Origin: Pseudomonas paralactis
GTDB lineage: Bacteria > Pseudomonadota > Gammaproteobacteria > Pseudomonadales > Pseudomonadaceae
Length of the DNA stretch: 64,000 nt
NCBI RefSeq assembly: GCF_001439735.1
Contig: NZ_JYLN01000001.1
Location: forward strand, 248,001 to 312,000
Direction: 5' to 3'
Every line of letters starts with the position of its first letter. Position 1 is the stretch's first letter. Position numbers and translations under genes: made by a program. The notes under the pieces are model-generated. The model saw only the letters and a list, made by a program, of their open reading frames with translations, was not told the origin of the DNA and made no database searches. Positions 8,813-15,781 of the stretch are shown piece by piece.

Positions 8813-9751
8813 ATGCCAATAACTCCCACACTGCGACAACTGGAAATTTTTCGGACCCTTGGGCGCACTCAAAATTTTTCACGTGCCGCCGAAGCTTTGC
8901 ACATGTCACAACCAGCACTTAGCCAAGCGGTTAGTCAGATGGAAATCGTAATTGGCACGGCGTTATTTGTAAGAACCAAACGGGCTGTAAGCATTACGCC
9001 TGCTGGCCAAAGATTTTTAATCCGAGTGGATGCAATACTTAATGAGCTTGGCGAGGCGCTCACTGAATTATCCAAAGACAGTGACCCGCGCAACGGGCGT
9101 GTTGACGTCGCATGCCTTTCTTCCGTTGCCACTCGGCTGTTGCCACGAGCAGTGTCATTATTTCGAAAATCATTTCCAGGGGCAGTGGTCAGGGTTCGTG
9201 ATGAGGATCCAGATGGCATTATTAGTCGTGTGAAATCTGGAGCGGTTGATTTCGCATTTTCAGCGATGTTTGAAGAGGATGGCGGCGTCGTGTTTGAGCC
9301 TGTAATACAGGACGTTTTACATTTTGTATGCAGAGCTGATCACCCACTTGCTCAAAAAGAAAAAGTTGAATGGTCTGATATTGCTTCATTTGACGTGGTT
9401 GCGTTGGCCCAAGGATCAGGCATTCGGAGGCTGATAGATAGGCAATTCCCCACTGGAGGAGTATTTTCGCACTCAACCTACGAAGTCTCCCGAATACCTT
9501 CAATTCTGGAAATATTGGAGCAAAGTGACTGCGTTTCAGTTTTGCCAGCGCTGGCGTTTGCTTATCCTGGCGCGTCGGAAAAATTCCATCATCGCCCGAT
9601 GTGCGACCCGGTCATAATAAGAGATATTGGCTTCATATTGCCAAACACGCCTCTGTCGGCGACCGCTCAGGCGTTCAAAGTCACGTTAACACAGTCTCTG
9701 GAAGCGCAATCGCAACTACCATTTCGGGGCGTCACTTTTTGGAAAAGGTAA
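8813..9751 (+). CDS. LysR family transcriptional regulator
   Basis: The 312-residue protein has an N-terminal winged helix-turn-helix (residues 5-65, with FSRAAEALHMSQPALSQAV) and a periplasmic-binding-like effector domain (about 95-300). It is divergent from the deacetylase-hydratase-aldolase-MFS cluster and is its likely activator, using a pathway compound as inducer. The ribosome binding site (GAATAATAAG) is weak, as is common for autoregulated LysR genes. Confidence 0.88.
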   Translation: MPITPTLRQLEIFRTLGRTQNFSRAAEALHMSQPALSQAVSQMEIVIGTALFVRTKRAVSITPAGQRFLIRVDAILNELGEALTELSKDSDPRNGRVDVACLSSVATRLLPRAVSLFRKSFPGAVVRVRDEDPDGIISRVKSGAVDFAFSAMFEEDGGVVFEPVIQDVLHFVCRADHPLAQKEKVEWSDIASFDVVALAQGSGIRRLIDRQFPTGGVFSHSTYEVSRIPSILEILEQSDCVSVLPALAFAYPGASEKFHHRPMCDPVIIRDIGFILPNTPLSATAQAFKVTLTQSLEAQSQLPFRGVTFWKR

Positions 9752-10100
9752 CGCCTTAAAAGTAATTCACTCACTCAAAACGCTTGGACGATGACGAACA
9801 AAGTCCGGCGTTCCAAGCATATCGGTTCTCGCTTTCAGCTCCCATTATGCATCTGCTGCCTGATCCGGCGAGCTCATCAGGCGTCGTTGCGTGATCACTT
9901 AAAGCCCGCCCATAGGGTGTCAAGTCAATCAGCAGCAAGATATTTTCTACTTTCAGCAACAGTGCTAACGCATTTACCGGGTTTGAGGCCAAGATCCGCG
10001 GCAGATACCTTTTGCCACCGCCGTGACCTGGACCTTTACAAGACGCTCACCATCCGCCTTCACCTAAGGTCCGCCTGACGGGAGGGCAAGGAGATCTTTC
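9752..10100. other. Intergenic gap, no gene supported
   Basis: About 350 bases lie between the LysR gene and the secreted royal-jelly-family gene. Short open frames occur but lack protein-like composition. The last 20 bases hold a strong ribosome binding site (AAGGAG) for the next gene. No terminator with a T-run is visible after the LysR gene. Confidence 0.5.
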
Positions 10101-11273
10101 ATGCACGTCAAAACCTCAATCTCATGGGCCTTCTTGGCCTTAATGGCAGCGCTCAGCGTTCAAGCTGTTCAAGCGGCCGCGCCTGAAAATCTCCCAAAAG
10201 ATAAGTCCCTGGGAGAAATTGAGCAGGTTTTTGCCTTCCACGACGCCATGCCGACGGGCGTAAGCGTCAGCGAAAAAGGCCGAGTTTTTGTCAACTTCCC
10301 TCGCTGGGGCGACAAGGTTCCATTCACTGTCGGGGAAATACGCGAGAATAGGGTATTCCCCTACCCCAACCTTGAGGTGAACCAGGCAGATCCCAAGCAC
10401 CCAGGCAAAGGTTTTATCAGCGTTCAGAGCATCGTGGCCGATGGTTTAGGGAAGTTATGGATCCTGGATACAGCTTCGCCTAGCTTCTCCACACCGATTG
10501 CTGGCGGCGCCAAGTTGGTGGCGGTTGACCTGAAGACGAACAAAGTAGTCGACACACTGGTTTTTCCAGACAATGTCATTTTGCCTAGCACCTACGTCAA
10601 CGATATGCGTTTTGACTTCGGCGCGGGCGAGAAGGGCGTGATCTATATCACCGACTCTTCTCTCAACGGGCCGGGCGCAATCATTGTCATGGATATCGCT
10701 ACTGGAAAAGCTGTACGTCGACTGAATGGCGCCACCTCGACTTCAGCAGATCGGGACTTCATACCGAAGGTTGAAGGTCAGATGCTCATGTTCCGCAATG
10801 CCGACGGTAGCAGTAAACCATTTACCGTCGCTTCTGACGGTATCGCTCTATCGGCGGATCGCCAAACCCTATACTTCTGCCCACTGTCCAGTCGACACCT
10901 GTACTCAGTGCCTACAAAGCTGTTGCGTGATCCGACCGTTTCCGAAGATCAGCTTGCTGCGGCGGTTCAGGACCTTGGTGAAAAAGGGGCGTCCGATGGG
11001 TTAGAGGCTGATGCTGAAGGCGCGATCTATGCTGGCGATTACGAAGACAACAGTATTCGTAAGCGACTCCCAGACGGGACCTGGCAGACCGTAGTTCACG
11101 ACCCACGGATACTTTGGCCGGATACTCTGTCCGTAGGGCCAGACGGCTATCTCTACTTCATCGCTAACCAGGTGCATCGCCAAGCAGGGTTTCATGGAGG
11201 CAGAGACCTGCGGGAAAAACCCTACAGTCTGCTACGAGTGAAAATCAACGCAAAGCCGGCTCAGACTCGCTGA
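10101..11273 (+). CDS. Secreted major royal jelly/yellow family protein
   Basis: The 390-residue protein has a signal peptide (MHVKTSISWAFLALM, an Ala-rich region, cleavage near AAAPEN). The mature part looks like a six-bladed propeller of the major-royal-jelly/yellow type, related to SMP-30/gluconolactonase. Supporting segments are PTGVSVSEKGRVFVNFPRW, the LWILDTASP blade and SDGLEADAEGAIYAGDY. It should be periplasmic or extracellular. Bacterial members are mostly uncharacterised; lactonase or ligand-binding activity is possible. An AAGGAG ribosome binding site lies seven bases before the ATG. It seems monocistronic, with a stem-loop six bases after the stop. Confidence 0.8.
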   Translation: MHVKTSISWAFLALMAALSVQAVQAAAPENLPKDKSLGEIEQVFAFHDAMPTGVSVSEKGRVFVNFPRWGDKVPFTVGEIRENRVFPYPNLEVNQADPKHPGKGFISVQSIVADGLGKLWILDTASPSFSTPIAGGAKLVAVDLKTNKVVDTLVFPDNVILPSTYVNDMRFDFGAGEKGVIYITDSSLNGPGAIIVMDIATGKAVRRLNGATSTSADRDFIPKVEGQMLMFRNADGSSKPFTVASDGIALSADRQTLYFCPLSSRHLYSVPTKLLRDPTVSEDQLAAAVQDLGEKGASDGLEADAEGAIYAGDYEDNSIRKRLPDGTWQTVVHDPRILWPDTLSVGPDGYLYFIANQVHRQAGFHGGRDLREKPYSLLRVKINAKPAQTR

Positions 11274-11278
11274 ACAGT

Positions 11279-11303
11279 CAATGGCCAGCCCTGCTGGCCA
11301 TTG
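11279..11303 (+). terminator. Perfect stem-loop after royal-jelly-family gene
   Basis: CAATGGCCAGC, loop CCT, GCTGGCCATTG form an 11-bp perfect hairpin starting six bases after the stop codon. There is no good T-run after it, so it may be a weak terminator or an RNA-stabilising stem. Confidence 0.55.
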
Positions 11304-11390
11304 AAAATCAAGCCTGCGCCCAGGCCGTTCGCCACAGACATGCTCAATCCACTATCAAATGCGGCAAAAACCGGCTCGAATTCTTGGTAA

Positions 11391-11729
11391 TCAAATGCAC
11401 AGTTTCCTCGGCCATCGAAACCCGAATCTGAGTGACACCATTGCGGTGCCAAAAATTCGGAGAAATCCCGCGCTCCTAAGGCAGACACCCTGTGCCAAAC
11501 ATCCTGCAAGGCGGTGCCAAATCCGACGCTTCCTTACAAGTTCTGCTTCGCTTGGGAAATGCTGCTTTCCCTCTTTAGCTGCCAGGTATTGGTCTGCGTA
11601 GACGGTGTCTGGCAGCTCAGAGGACGCTTTGGCGAGCGCGAATGCTTTCAAATCGATCCTTGTCGCAAGGAAAAGCGCGAGCAATTGGCACCCGTAAGAT
11701 GCCAGGTTCAGGGCTTTCACGACGGTCAT
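11391..11729 (-). CDS. Hypothetical 112-residue protein, possibly frameshifted
   Basis: The start at 11729 has a good ribosome binding site (GAGGGAG). The first 75 residues look protein-like, with an amphipathic N-terminus and a charged middle part (AAKEGKQHFPSEAELVRK). The C-terminal third is Arg/Phe-rich and less natural. A neighbouring minus frame over 11261-11509 has better composition, so a frameshift near 11500 may have split a longer gene. No family is recognised. Confidence 0.35.
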   Translation of the reverse strand: MTVVKALNLASYGCQLLALFLATRIDLKAFALAKASSELPDTVYADQYLAAKEGKQHFPSEAELVRKRRIWHRLAGCLAQGVCLRSAGFLRIFGTAMVSLRFGFRWPRKLCI

Positions 11730-11943
11730 GGCGCAGCTCCCTCAGAATGATTTGCCATTTTGCCATGTGAACCTGATTTGGTGCGAAATTTACCCCACCA
11801 CCATGTCAAGGCGACCACGGAACGATCGTAACCTTATGATATATAAAGAAATAATGTCTATTTAGGCCGCTCCAAGAACCCCCTTATAGCTCTATAAGAA
11901 TCAATAACTTAGCGCTGGATATTGCTACATTAATTCCCCTCCA

Positions 11944-11978
11944 GGCGTCCTGCCGACGAACACCACTCCCCAAACCTG
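11944..11978 (+). repeat. 35-bp motif shared by the two element left ends
   Basis: This copy matches 15457-15491 at 32 of 35 bases (core GGCGTCCTGCC.ACGAACACCA). Each copy lies 48-56 bases before a small plus-strand gene at the left end of an element. Confidence 0.75.
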
Positions 11979-11992
11979 CCATGCCTCGATTA

Positions 11993-12008
11993 CTGTGCGC
12001 ACATACAG
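11993..12008 (+). promoter_or_regulatory. Putative LexA (SOS) box
   Basis: CTGT-GCGCACAT-ACAG fits the gammaproteobacterial LexA pattern CTGT-N8-ACAG exactly at the eight key positions. The inner bases are less AT-rich than usual. It ends 17 bases before the ATG of the small gene at 12026, a position suited to repression. Confidence 0.6.
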
Positions 12009-12025
12009 TAATTGCGATTCACGCT

Positions 12026-12280
12026 ATGAACGTTGACATGGACACCGATGATTGGCTCGGCTGCCCTACCCCACTTGAGATGTACCAGCACCAGTGCTCA
12101 ATCCTCGTAGATGAACTGGCTGAAACCGAGCGCATGTTGAGTCGAGCGCGGGCGAACATAGCTGGCCTGGTCCAGATGAATGACGCTCTTCTGATAGACA
12201 AGGCTCGCGCAACTGAGCGCCACGCACACCCAGACAGCGGTATAAATACTCTCATAGGAGTGCGCCGAGCCTACTTGTAG
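12026..12280 (+). CDS. Small phage-type protein with upstream LexA box
   Basis: I chose the ATG at 12026, giving 84 residues, because it follows the LexA-like box. The frame is open 15 codons further upstream, but that reading runs through the box. The product is acidic at the N-terminus (MNVDMDTDDWLGCP). It then has a long helix (about 20-60) rich in Glu, Ala and Arg with coiled-coil spacing. No membrane segment is seen. The family is not recognised. Its position at the left end of a prophage remnant plus the SOS-type site suggests a damage-inducible phage accessory gene. Confidence 0.5.
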   Translation: MNVDMDTDDWLGCPTPLEMYQHQCSILVDELAETERMLSRARANIAGLVQMNDALLIDKARATERHAHPDSGINTLIGVRRAYL

Positions 12281-13248
12281 TACACGTCCAAAACTGCGCC
12301 AGCGTTGAACCTTCCAGCTTTTGGGGCCTTGGTACGCCACTTCAAACGAGCCTCGAATTGCTTTGAGTTACTGATTGTTCCTACCTTGGGGATAACGACG
12401 AACTCATTGTTGAAGCGTACAGGTGTGTTGTTTTCAACATCGAAGATGCTAATGCCTACCGAGTCATTGTCTTTAGGAACCAGGGTACCCATGCTGCCGT
12501 ATAGGTTTGCGTTCGCAGCCGGGCGCAGAACACCATTCAATCCATAGGTGGAGGCGCTCTGGCAATCCCGTTGCTCTGAAAGGGTAAAGTTCTCTCGCTG
12601 AATTTCAAGCTCCGGGGTCGCACCAGTGCTCCTGATCTCACCAAAGTCTATCGTGTTGGGAATGATAATGACTGTTGATGTACAGGGAAGTAGATTAGCC
12701 TCAAGGCCTGTAATCCGAACTGACGTATTTGAGGAATTTTTGTCCTTCCCAATCTCATAAGGAATGTAGTTATTAATGTCGATAACTTTTGTCTTTGAAG
12801 TACTCCCTGAGTTAGATTTCTTCACTACAAACATAGACATTCTGTAAGACGCATAAGAATTCGCACATGATTGGCCGTTACCACACATCTTTGAGGCAAA
12901 GCTATGTGCATACTTTTCTGTCGAAGATGGCAGATAATCCACACCATTAATTGTTACTCCAACTTCGATTTCAGAACCAAAATTTTTATTTTTCGGATTA
13001 AAAAAATAATATGTAGAGAAAGCCTCAGCCCCTCTCCAACAATTATAATTCATTGCTCTCTCTGGCGCCCTCCAAACAATAGTTCCGGCAGCGGCCGAAT
13101 TTGGAATATTGACAACAGCATTTACAACCAGACTCTGAATAGGAGATCCGCTCCCTGCATCACAGCTGTATTCCTCCACGCCAGCATTAGCATTAGATAC
13201 ATTAAAAATAAACAGTACAATCACCATTGCATTTACTATCCCTTTCAT
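12271..13248 (-). CDS. Fimbrial tip adhesin-like protein
   Basis: The 325-residue protein has a signal peptide (MKGIVNAMVIVLFIFNVS then NANAG). It shows the two-part layout of chaperone-usher tip adhesins: a Cys-containing N-terminal lectin-like half and a C-terminal pilin-like half (from about TIDFGEI to the end) closing with AGAVLDVYYK, an alternating terminal strand recognised by chaperones. It overlaps the upstream chaperone gene by four bases (ATGA), so the two are translated together. The DNA is AT-rich compared with the phage genes around it. No usher or major pilin gene is in the window. Confidence 0.75.
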   Translation of the reverse strand: MKGIVNAMVIVLFIFNVSNANAGVEEYSCDAGSGSPIQSLVVNAVVNIPNSAAAGTIVWRAPERAMNYNCWRGAEAFSTYYFFNPKNKNFGSEIEVGVTINGVDYLPSSTEKYAHSFASKMCGNGQSCANSYASYRMSMFVVKKSNSGSTSKTKVIDINNYIPYEIGKDKNSSNTSVRITGLEANLLPCTSTVIIIPNTIDFGEIRSTGATPELEIQRENFTLSEQRDCQSASTYGLNGVLRPAANANLYGSMGTLVPKDNDSVGISIFDVENNTPVRFNNEFVVIPKVGTISNSKQFEARLKWRTKAPKAGRFNAGAVLDVYYK

Positions 13249-13991
13249 TGCTCAGCACCCTGACTTGATTGTGGCTTGGTAACATACATAGTTTTTAATA
13301 TCTCGCTCCCGTCATCCGTGACAAGTACTCCGGTAATTTTGCTTACCGGCTCTACACAGGTAATTACATTTACATCCAGCGTAGAAAAGGGAGCAACCAT
13401 AAAGTGCGCCACCTTACCGCCACATATTTGTCCCTGCTGGCCATATAAACTGATATCCGTGAGTGTCAGATAATAAGGAGAGTCATTGTGAGCTTTGAGT
13501 CCCGCATTTTCCGAACGGGACAACTGCGTCCAATACAGTTTGGTGAAAGCATCCTCCACTCTCATGGACAATAATGGGCGAAATAAAAATTTCAGGCGGT
13601 GGCGCAAAGCAACCTGCAGCAGATTGGCTTGCTCAGGTATCTGAGGAATATCTGTAACGCTCAACAGGAAATAGGACTCGCGATCTTGAGGAAGCCCTGT
13701 TCCCTGATAAAAAATCTCAACGGACTGCCTGTCGCCCGCCACAAGCTTAAGTAAGTGCCTCGAAAGTGCCATTGATAGATCGTGGAGATTCTGCTCACCA
13801 TTCCCTTGATCGAGAGTAATCTGCGCCAGCACAGTTTCATTTCCAGTATTAACAACTGTAATCGACTTCTGCTTATCCTTCGCATTCAGAACAAATCGAG
13901 TTACCCCGTCGAACTCAATATCAGCTATAGCAACACCACTTAATGATATTAGAGAAATAAAGAAAGCCCATATCATTGTATTGATACACAT
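13245..13991 (-). CDS. Periplasmic fimbrial chaperone
   Basis: The 248-residue protein has a signal peptide and the two immunoglobulin-like domains of PapD-type chaperones. Landmarks are the strand SITVVNTGNETVLAQ, the G1-strand-like stretch NLLQVALRHRLKFLFRP (subunit binding) and a Cys pair in the second domain. It should hold the downstream adhesin in the periplasm. The partner usher is missing here, so the pair is either orphaned or served by an usher elsewhere. Two starts are possible, 13991 and five codons later. The first has the GGTGGTG upstream. Confidence 0.8.
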   Translation of the reverse strand: MCINTMIWAFFISLISLSGVAIADIEFDGVTRFVLNAKDKQKSITVVNTGNETVLAQITLDQGNGEQNLHDLSMALSRHLLKLVAGDRQSVEIFYQGTGLPQDRESYFLLSVTDIPQIPEQANLLQVALRHRLKFLFRPLLSMRVEDAFTKLYWTQLSRSENAGLKAHNDSPYYLTLTDISLYGQQGQICGGKVAHFMVAPFSTLDVNVITCVEPVSKITGVLVTDDGSEILKTMYVTKPQSSQGAEQ

Positions 13992-14132
13992 TATATAAAT
14001 TCACCACCCCTACCTATCAGCACATCCTATCAAGCCGCTATCAAGCACGATATAAGACGAACCTTAATCTGCCTAAACACACACTCGCTGCATCCGGTAA
14101 CCCGGAGAGCGGCGTCTGACTGGAGATTTATC

Positions 14133-14773
14133 ATGACCTTCATTGCCTGGGTAAACCCTAAGTACTTTGCCGCCATCCATCATTGCGCCGCTAAAGGCGA
14201 CGTCCGTTACTACCTGAATGCCGTCCACATTGAGCGGCACCCTTCCGGTGGTGTGCTGATCGTGGCAACCAACGGGCACTTCATGGGTGCGATGCACGAT
14301 CCTGACGGCTGGATTGACCCAGCGCGTGAATCAGTGCTGCTCGGCAGCGTTTGGAAGCGCTTATTGTCAGCCTGCTCTGCTCGACGAGGCCCAGATCATG
14401 AGCCCCCCCGCCCAGCTTTGGATCGCTGAAAAATTCTCGCTGGTATCGAGCCAGGTAGAAACCACCGAGGATCCTGAGCTTTTCGGAGAAACATCGCACC
14501 TTACCGAGAAAACGGAACTGGTCGACGGCGTATTCCCAAGCTGGAGAAAGGTCATGCCGTCTAAGCGGCGGACACAGGTTGAAACGTTCCCCTGCCTAAA
14601 CGGTGAGTAACCTTGAGGTATTCAATAAAATTGGGGTTCTGCTTTCGGGCCAGAAACAGTTCGGCGGTGGCGGCATCAGGCTTGAGGCAAGCGAAGGAAA
14701 GGGCTCGGTGGTGGTGCGATTCAACCACCATGAACTCGTTGATCGCTTCCTGGGCATGAGCGCTCGGGCGTGA
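14133..14773 (+). pseudogene. Frameshifted phage sliding-clamp-like gene
   Basis: Three consecutive frames together read as one phage protein of the clamp-like type often found near pseudomonad phage integrases. Frame one starts MTFIAWVNPKYFAAIHHCAA and is good to about 14350. The second frame continues with DEAQIMSPPAQLWIAEKF to 14610. The third gives FNKIGVLLSGQKQFGGGGIR and ends at the stop at 14771. The C-terminus merges with the integrase fragment, so a deletion joined the two. The intact protein would be about 210 residues. Confidence 0.65.
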
Positions 14774-15189
14774 AGAACGGTGAGGAGAGGCTGGAGGTGC
14801 TGAACAGAGTGGCCAGGTCGATCATTGAGTAGCAGCGCGGCATCAGCAAGGAATGGGTTTTCCCATACAACGGCACCGCGATGCACCGCATGAACGACTC
14901 GGCCTGGAAGAAGGCTCGAGTGAGAGCGGCGAAACTCTGGCAGGAGGAAAACCTTCGCCCCGCTCACCCTGGGTATGCATCCATCAGTATCCATGACCTT
15001 AAACACACGCTTGGCCCAGCAGGCGTAACCGAAGAAGACCGCAAGGCCCTTCTGGGGCACAAGAACGGCAGCATCACCAGTCACTACTCGGGCGTTGAAC
15101 TCGGGCATCTGATTGAAGCTGCGAACATGGTATCAGCAACCGATTCTCGCGGACCGATACTGACAATCTTGAAGAGGAAGCAGGCGTGA
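14762..15189 (+). pseudogene. Integrase C-terminal remnant of the older element
   Basis: The sequence aligns with residues about 248-398 of the intact integrase at 56276. It begins at SGVKNG, keeps the RMNDSAWKKARVRAA, GHKNGS and active-site HYSG segments, and ends ILKRKQA. Decay is clear: a TAG stop at 14830-14832, loss of the residues around the linker GPTP, and a small in-frame deletion that removes GRRLRA after KHT. The N-terminal two thirds are gone. It is followed by a terminator-like stem and the partial tRNA, in the same order as at the right end of the intact prophage. Confidence 0.9.
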
Positions 15190-15227
15190 AAAAACGACAC
15201 GTCACGCAAAAGTTACGCACATGAAAA

Positions 15228-15252
15228 AGGCCAATGCTGTGAACATTGGCCT
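15228..15252 (+). terminator. Stem-loop after integrase remnant
   Basis: AGGCCAATG, a seven-base loop and CATTGGCCT form a 9-bp perfect stem 39 bases after the remnant's stop. It occupies the same place as the stem at 57502-57525 after the intact integrase, with different but still paired bases. Confidence 0.65.
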
Positions 15253-15264
15253 AAGTCATTGAAT

Positions 15265-15316
15265 AATATGGTCGGGACGGAGTGATTCGAACACTCGACC
15301 CCTAGCACCCCATGCT
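15265..15316. repeat. attL: 3' half copy of tRNA-Pro
   Basis: The 52 bases are identical to 57538-57589 and include the last 48 bases of the tRNA-Pro(GGG) gene (CCA end, T arm, anticodon loop). Similarity continues for about 14 bases to the left with one mismatch and stops at once on the right. This is the left attachment site of the intact prophage and also the right end of the older element. Confidence 0.92.
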
Positions 15317-15456
15317 GGCGGGAGTCCTGAAAATCCTTTCATAGCAATACTTTACGTGGGCGCCCACTGCAATCGACGCCTAACGATGCTGGACAGAGAT
15401 TAACGAATCCCCGCAAATCTCCCTGCAGGATTTCGCCAAGAAATTCCCTGTATCCC

Positions 15457-15491
15457 GGCGTCCTGCCAACGAACACCATCCCCCAAACCTG
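15457..15491 (+). repeat. Second copy of the 35-bp left-end motif
   Basis: It matches 11944-11978 at 32 of 35 bases. It lies 141 bases inside the intact prophage's left end, in an otherwise gene-free stretch (15317-15546), and 56 bases before the first small gene. The rest of that stretch shows nothing I can name. Confidence 0.75.
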
Positions 15492-15546
15492 ACACACCCG
15501 GCGGTCGCTTATAGAATCGCCCCTCACATCAAGGGAGCAACACGCC

Positions 15547-15759
15547 ATGTTCGAAAAAATAAAGGAAACCATCAAGCATTGGTCAAGGACTGCGGAGGAA
15601 GACTTCCGCTTGAAGTTCGAGGGTAAGCACGACGACACCAGCATTACCAGGCTAGAGAACGGCACGTATGCAGATCCAGCCGTTGAGGCTGAATGGCAGA
15701 TAGCCTTGAAAGACTTCAACGCCGAAGAATACGAAAAGTTTATAGATAATCAATGGTGA
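15547..15759 (+). CDS. Hypothetical 70-residue phage-end protein
   Basis: The ATG at 15547 follows AAGGGAG at good spacing. The product is acidic and helical, starts MFEKIKETIKHWSRTAEEDF and ends EEYEKFIDNQW. It has no signal or membrane segment. It is the only plus-strand gene at the left end of the prophage, outside the late operon, so it is probably expressed in the lysogen. The family is unknown. Confidence 0.6.
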   Translation: MFEKIKETIKHWSRTAEEDFRLKFEGKHDDTSITRLENGTYADPAVEAEWQIALKDFNAEEYEKFIDNQW

Positions 15760-15781
15760 GCATCCTTGCTCAGTCGGGCGG

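Larger units (their letters stand above)
11944..15316. mobile_element. Remnant of an older prophage at the same tRNA
   Basis: This stretch has a left-end motif shared with the intact prophage (11944-11978), a small LexA-box gene, a frameshifted phage clamp-like gene and an integrase tail. It ends in a 3' half copy of tRNA-Pro. A fimbrial chaperone-adhesin pair sits inside it as cargo. The right boundary is firm because of the tRNA repeat. The left boundary is inferred only from the shared motif, since no second tRNA fragment is visible there. Confidence 0.5.

Noticed and set aside
11261..11509. An 82-codon minus frame after the royal-jelly-family gene
   Set aside because: It may be the second half of a frameshifted gene, but there is no start signal or recognisable family; I mention it only under the 112-residue entry.
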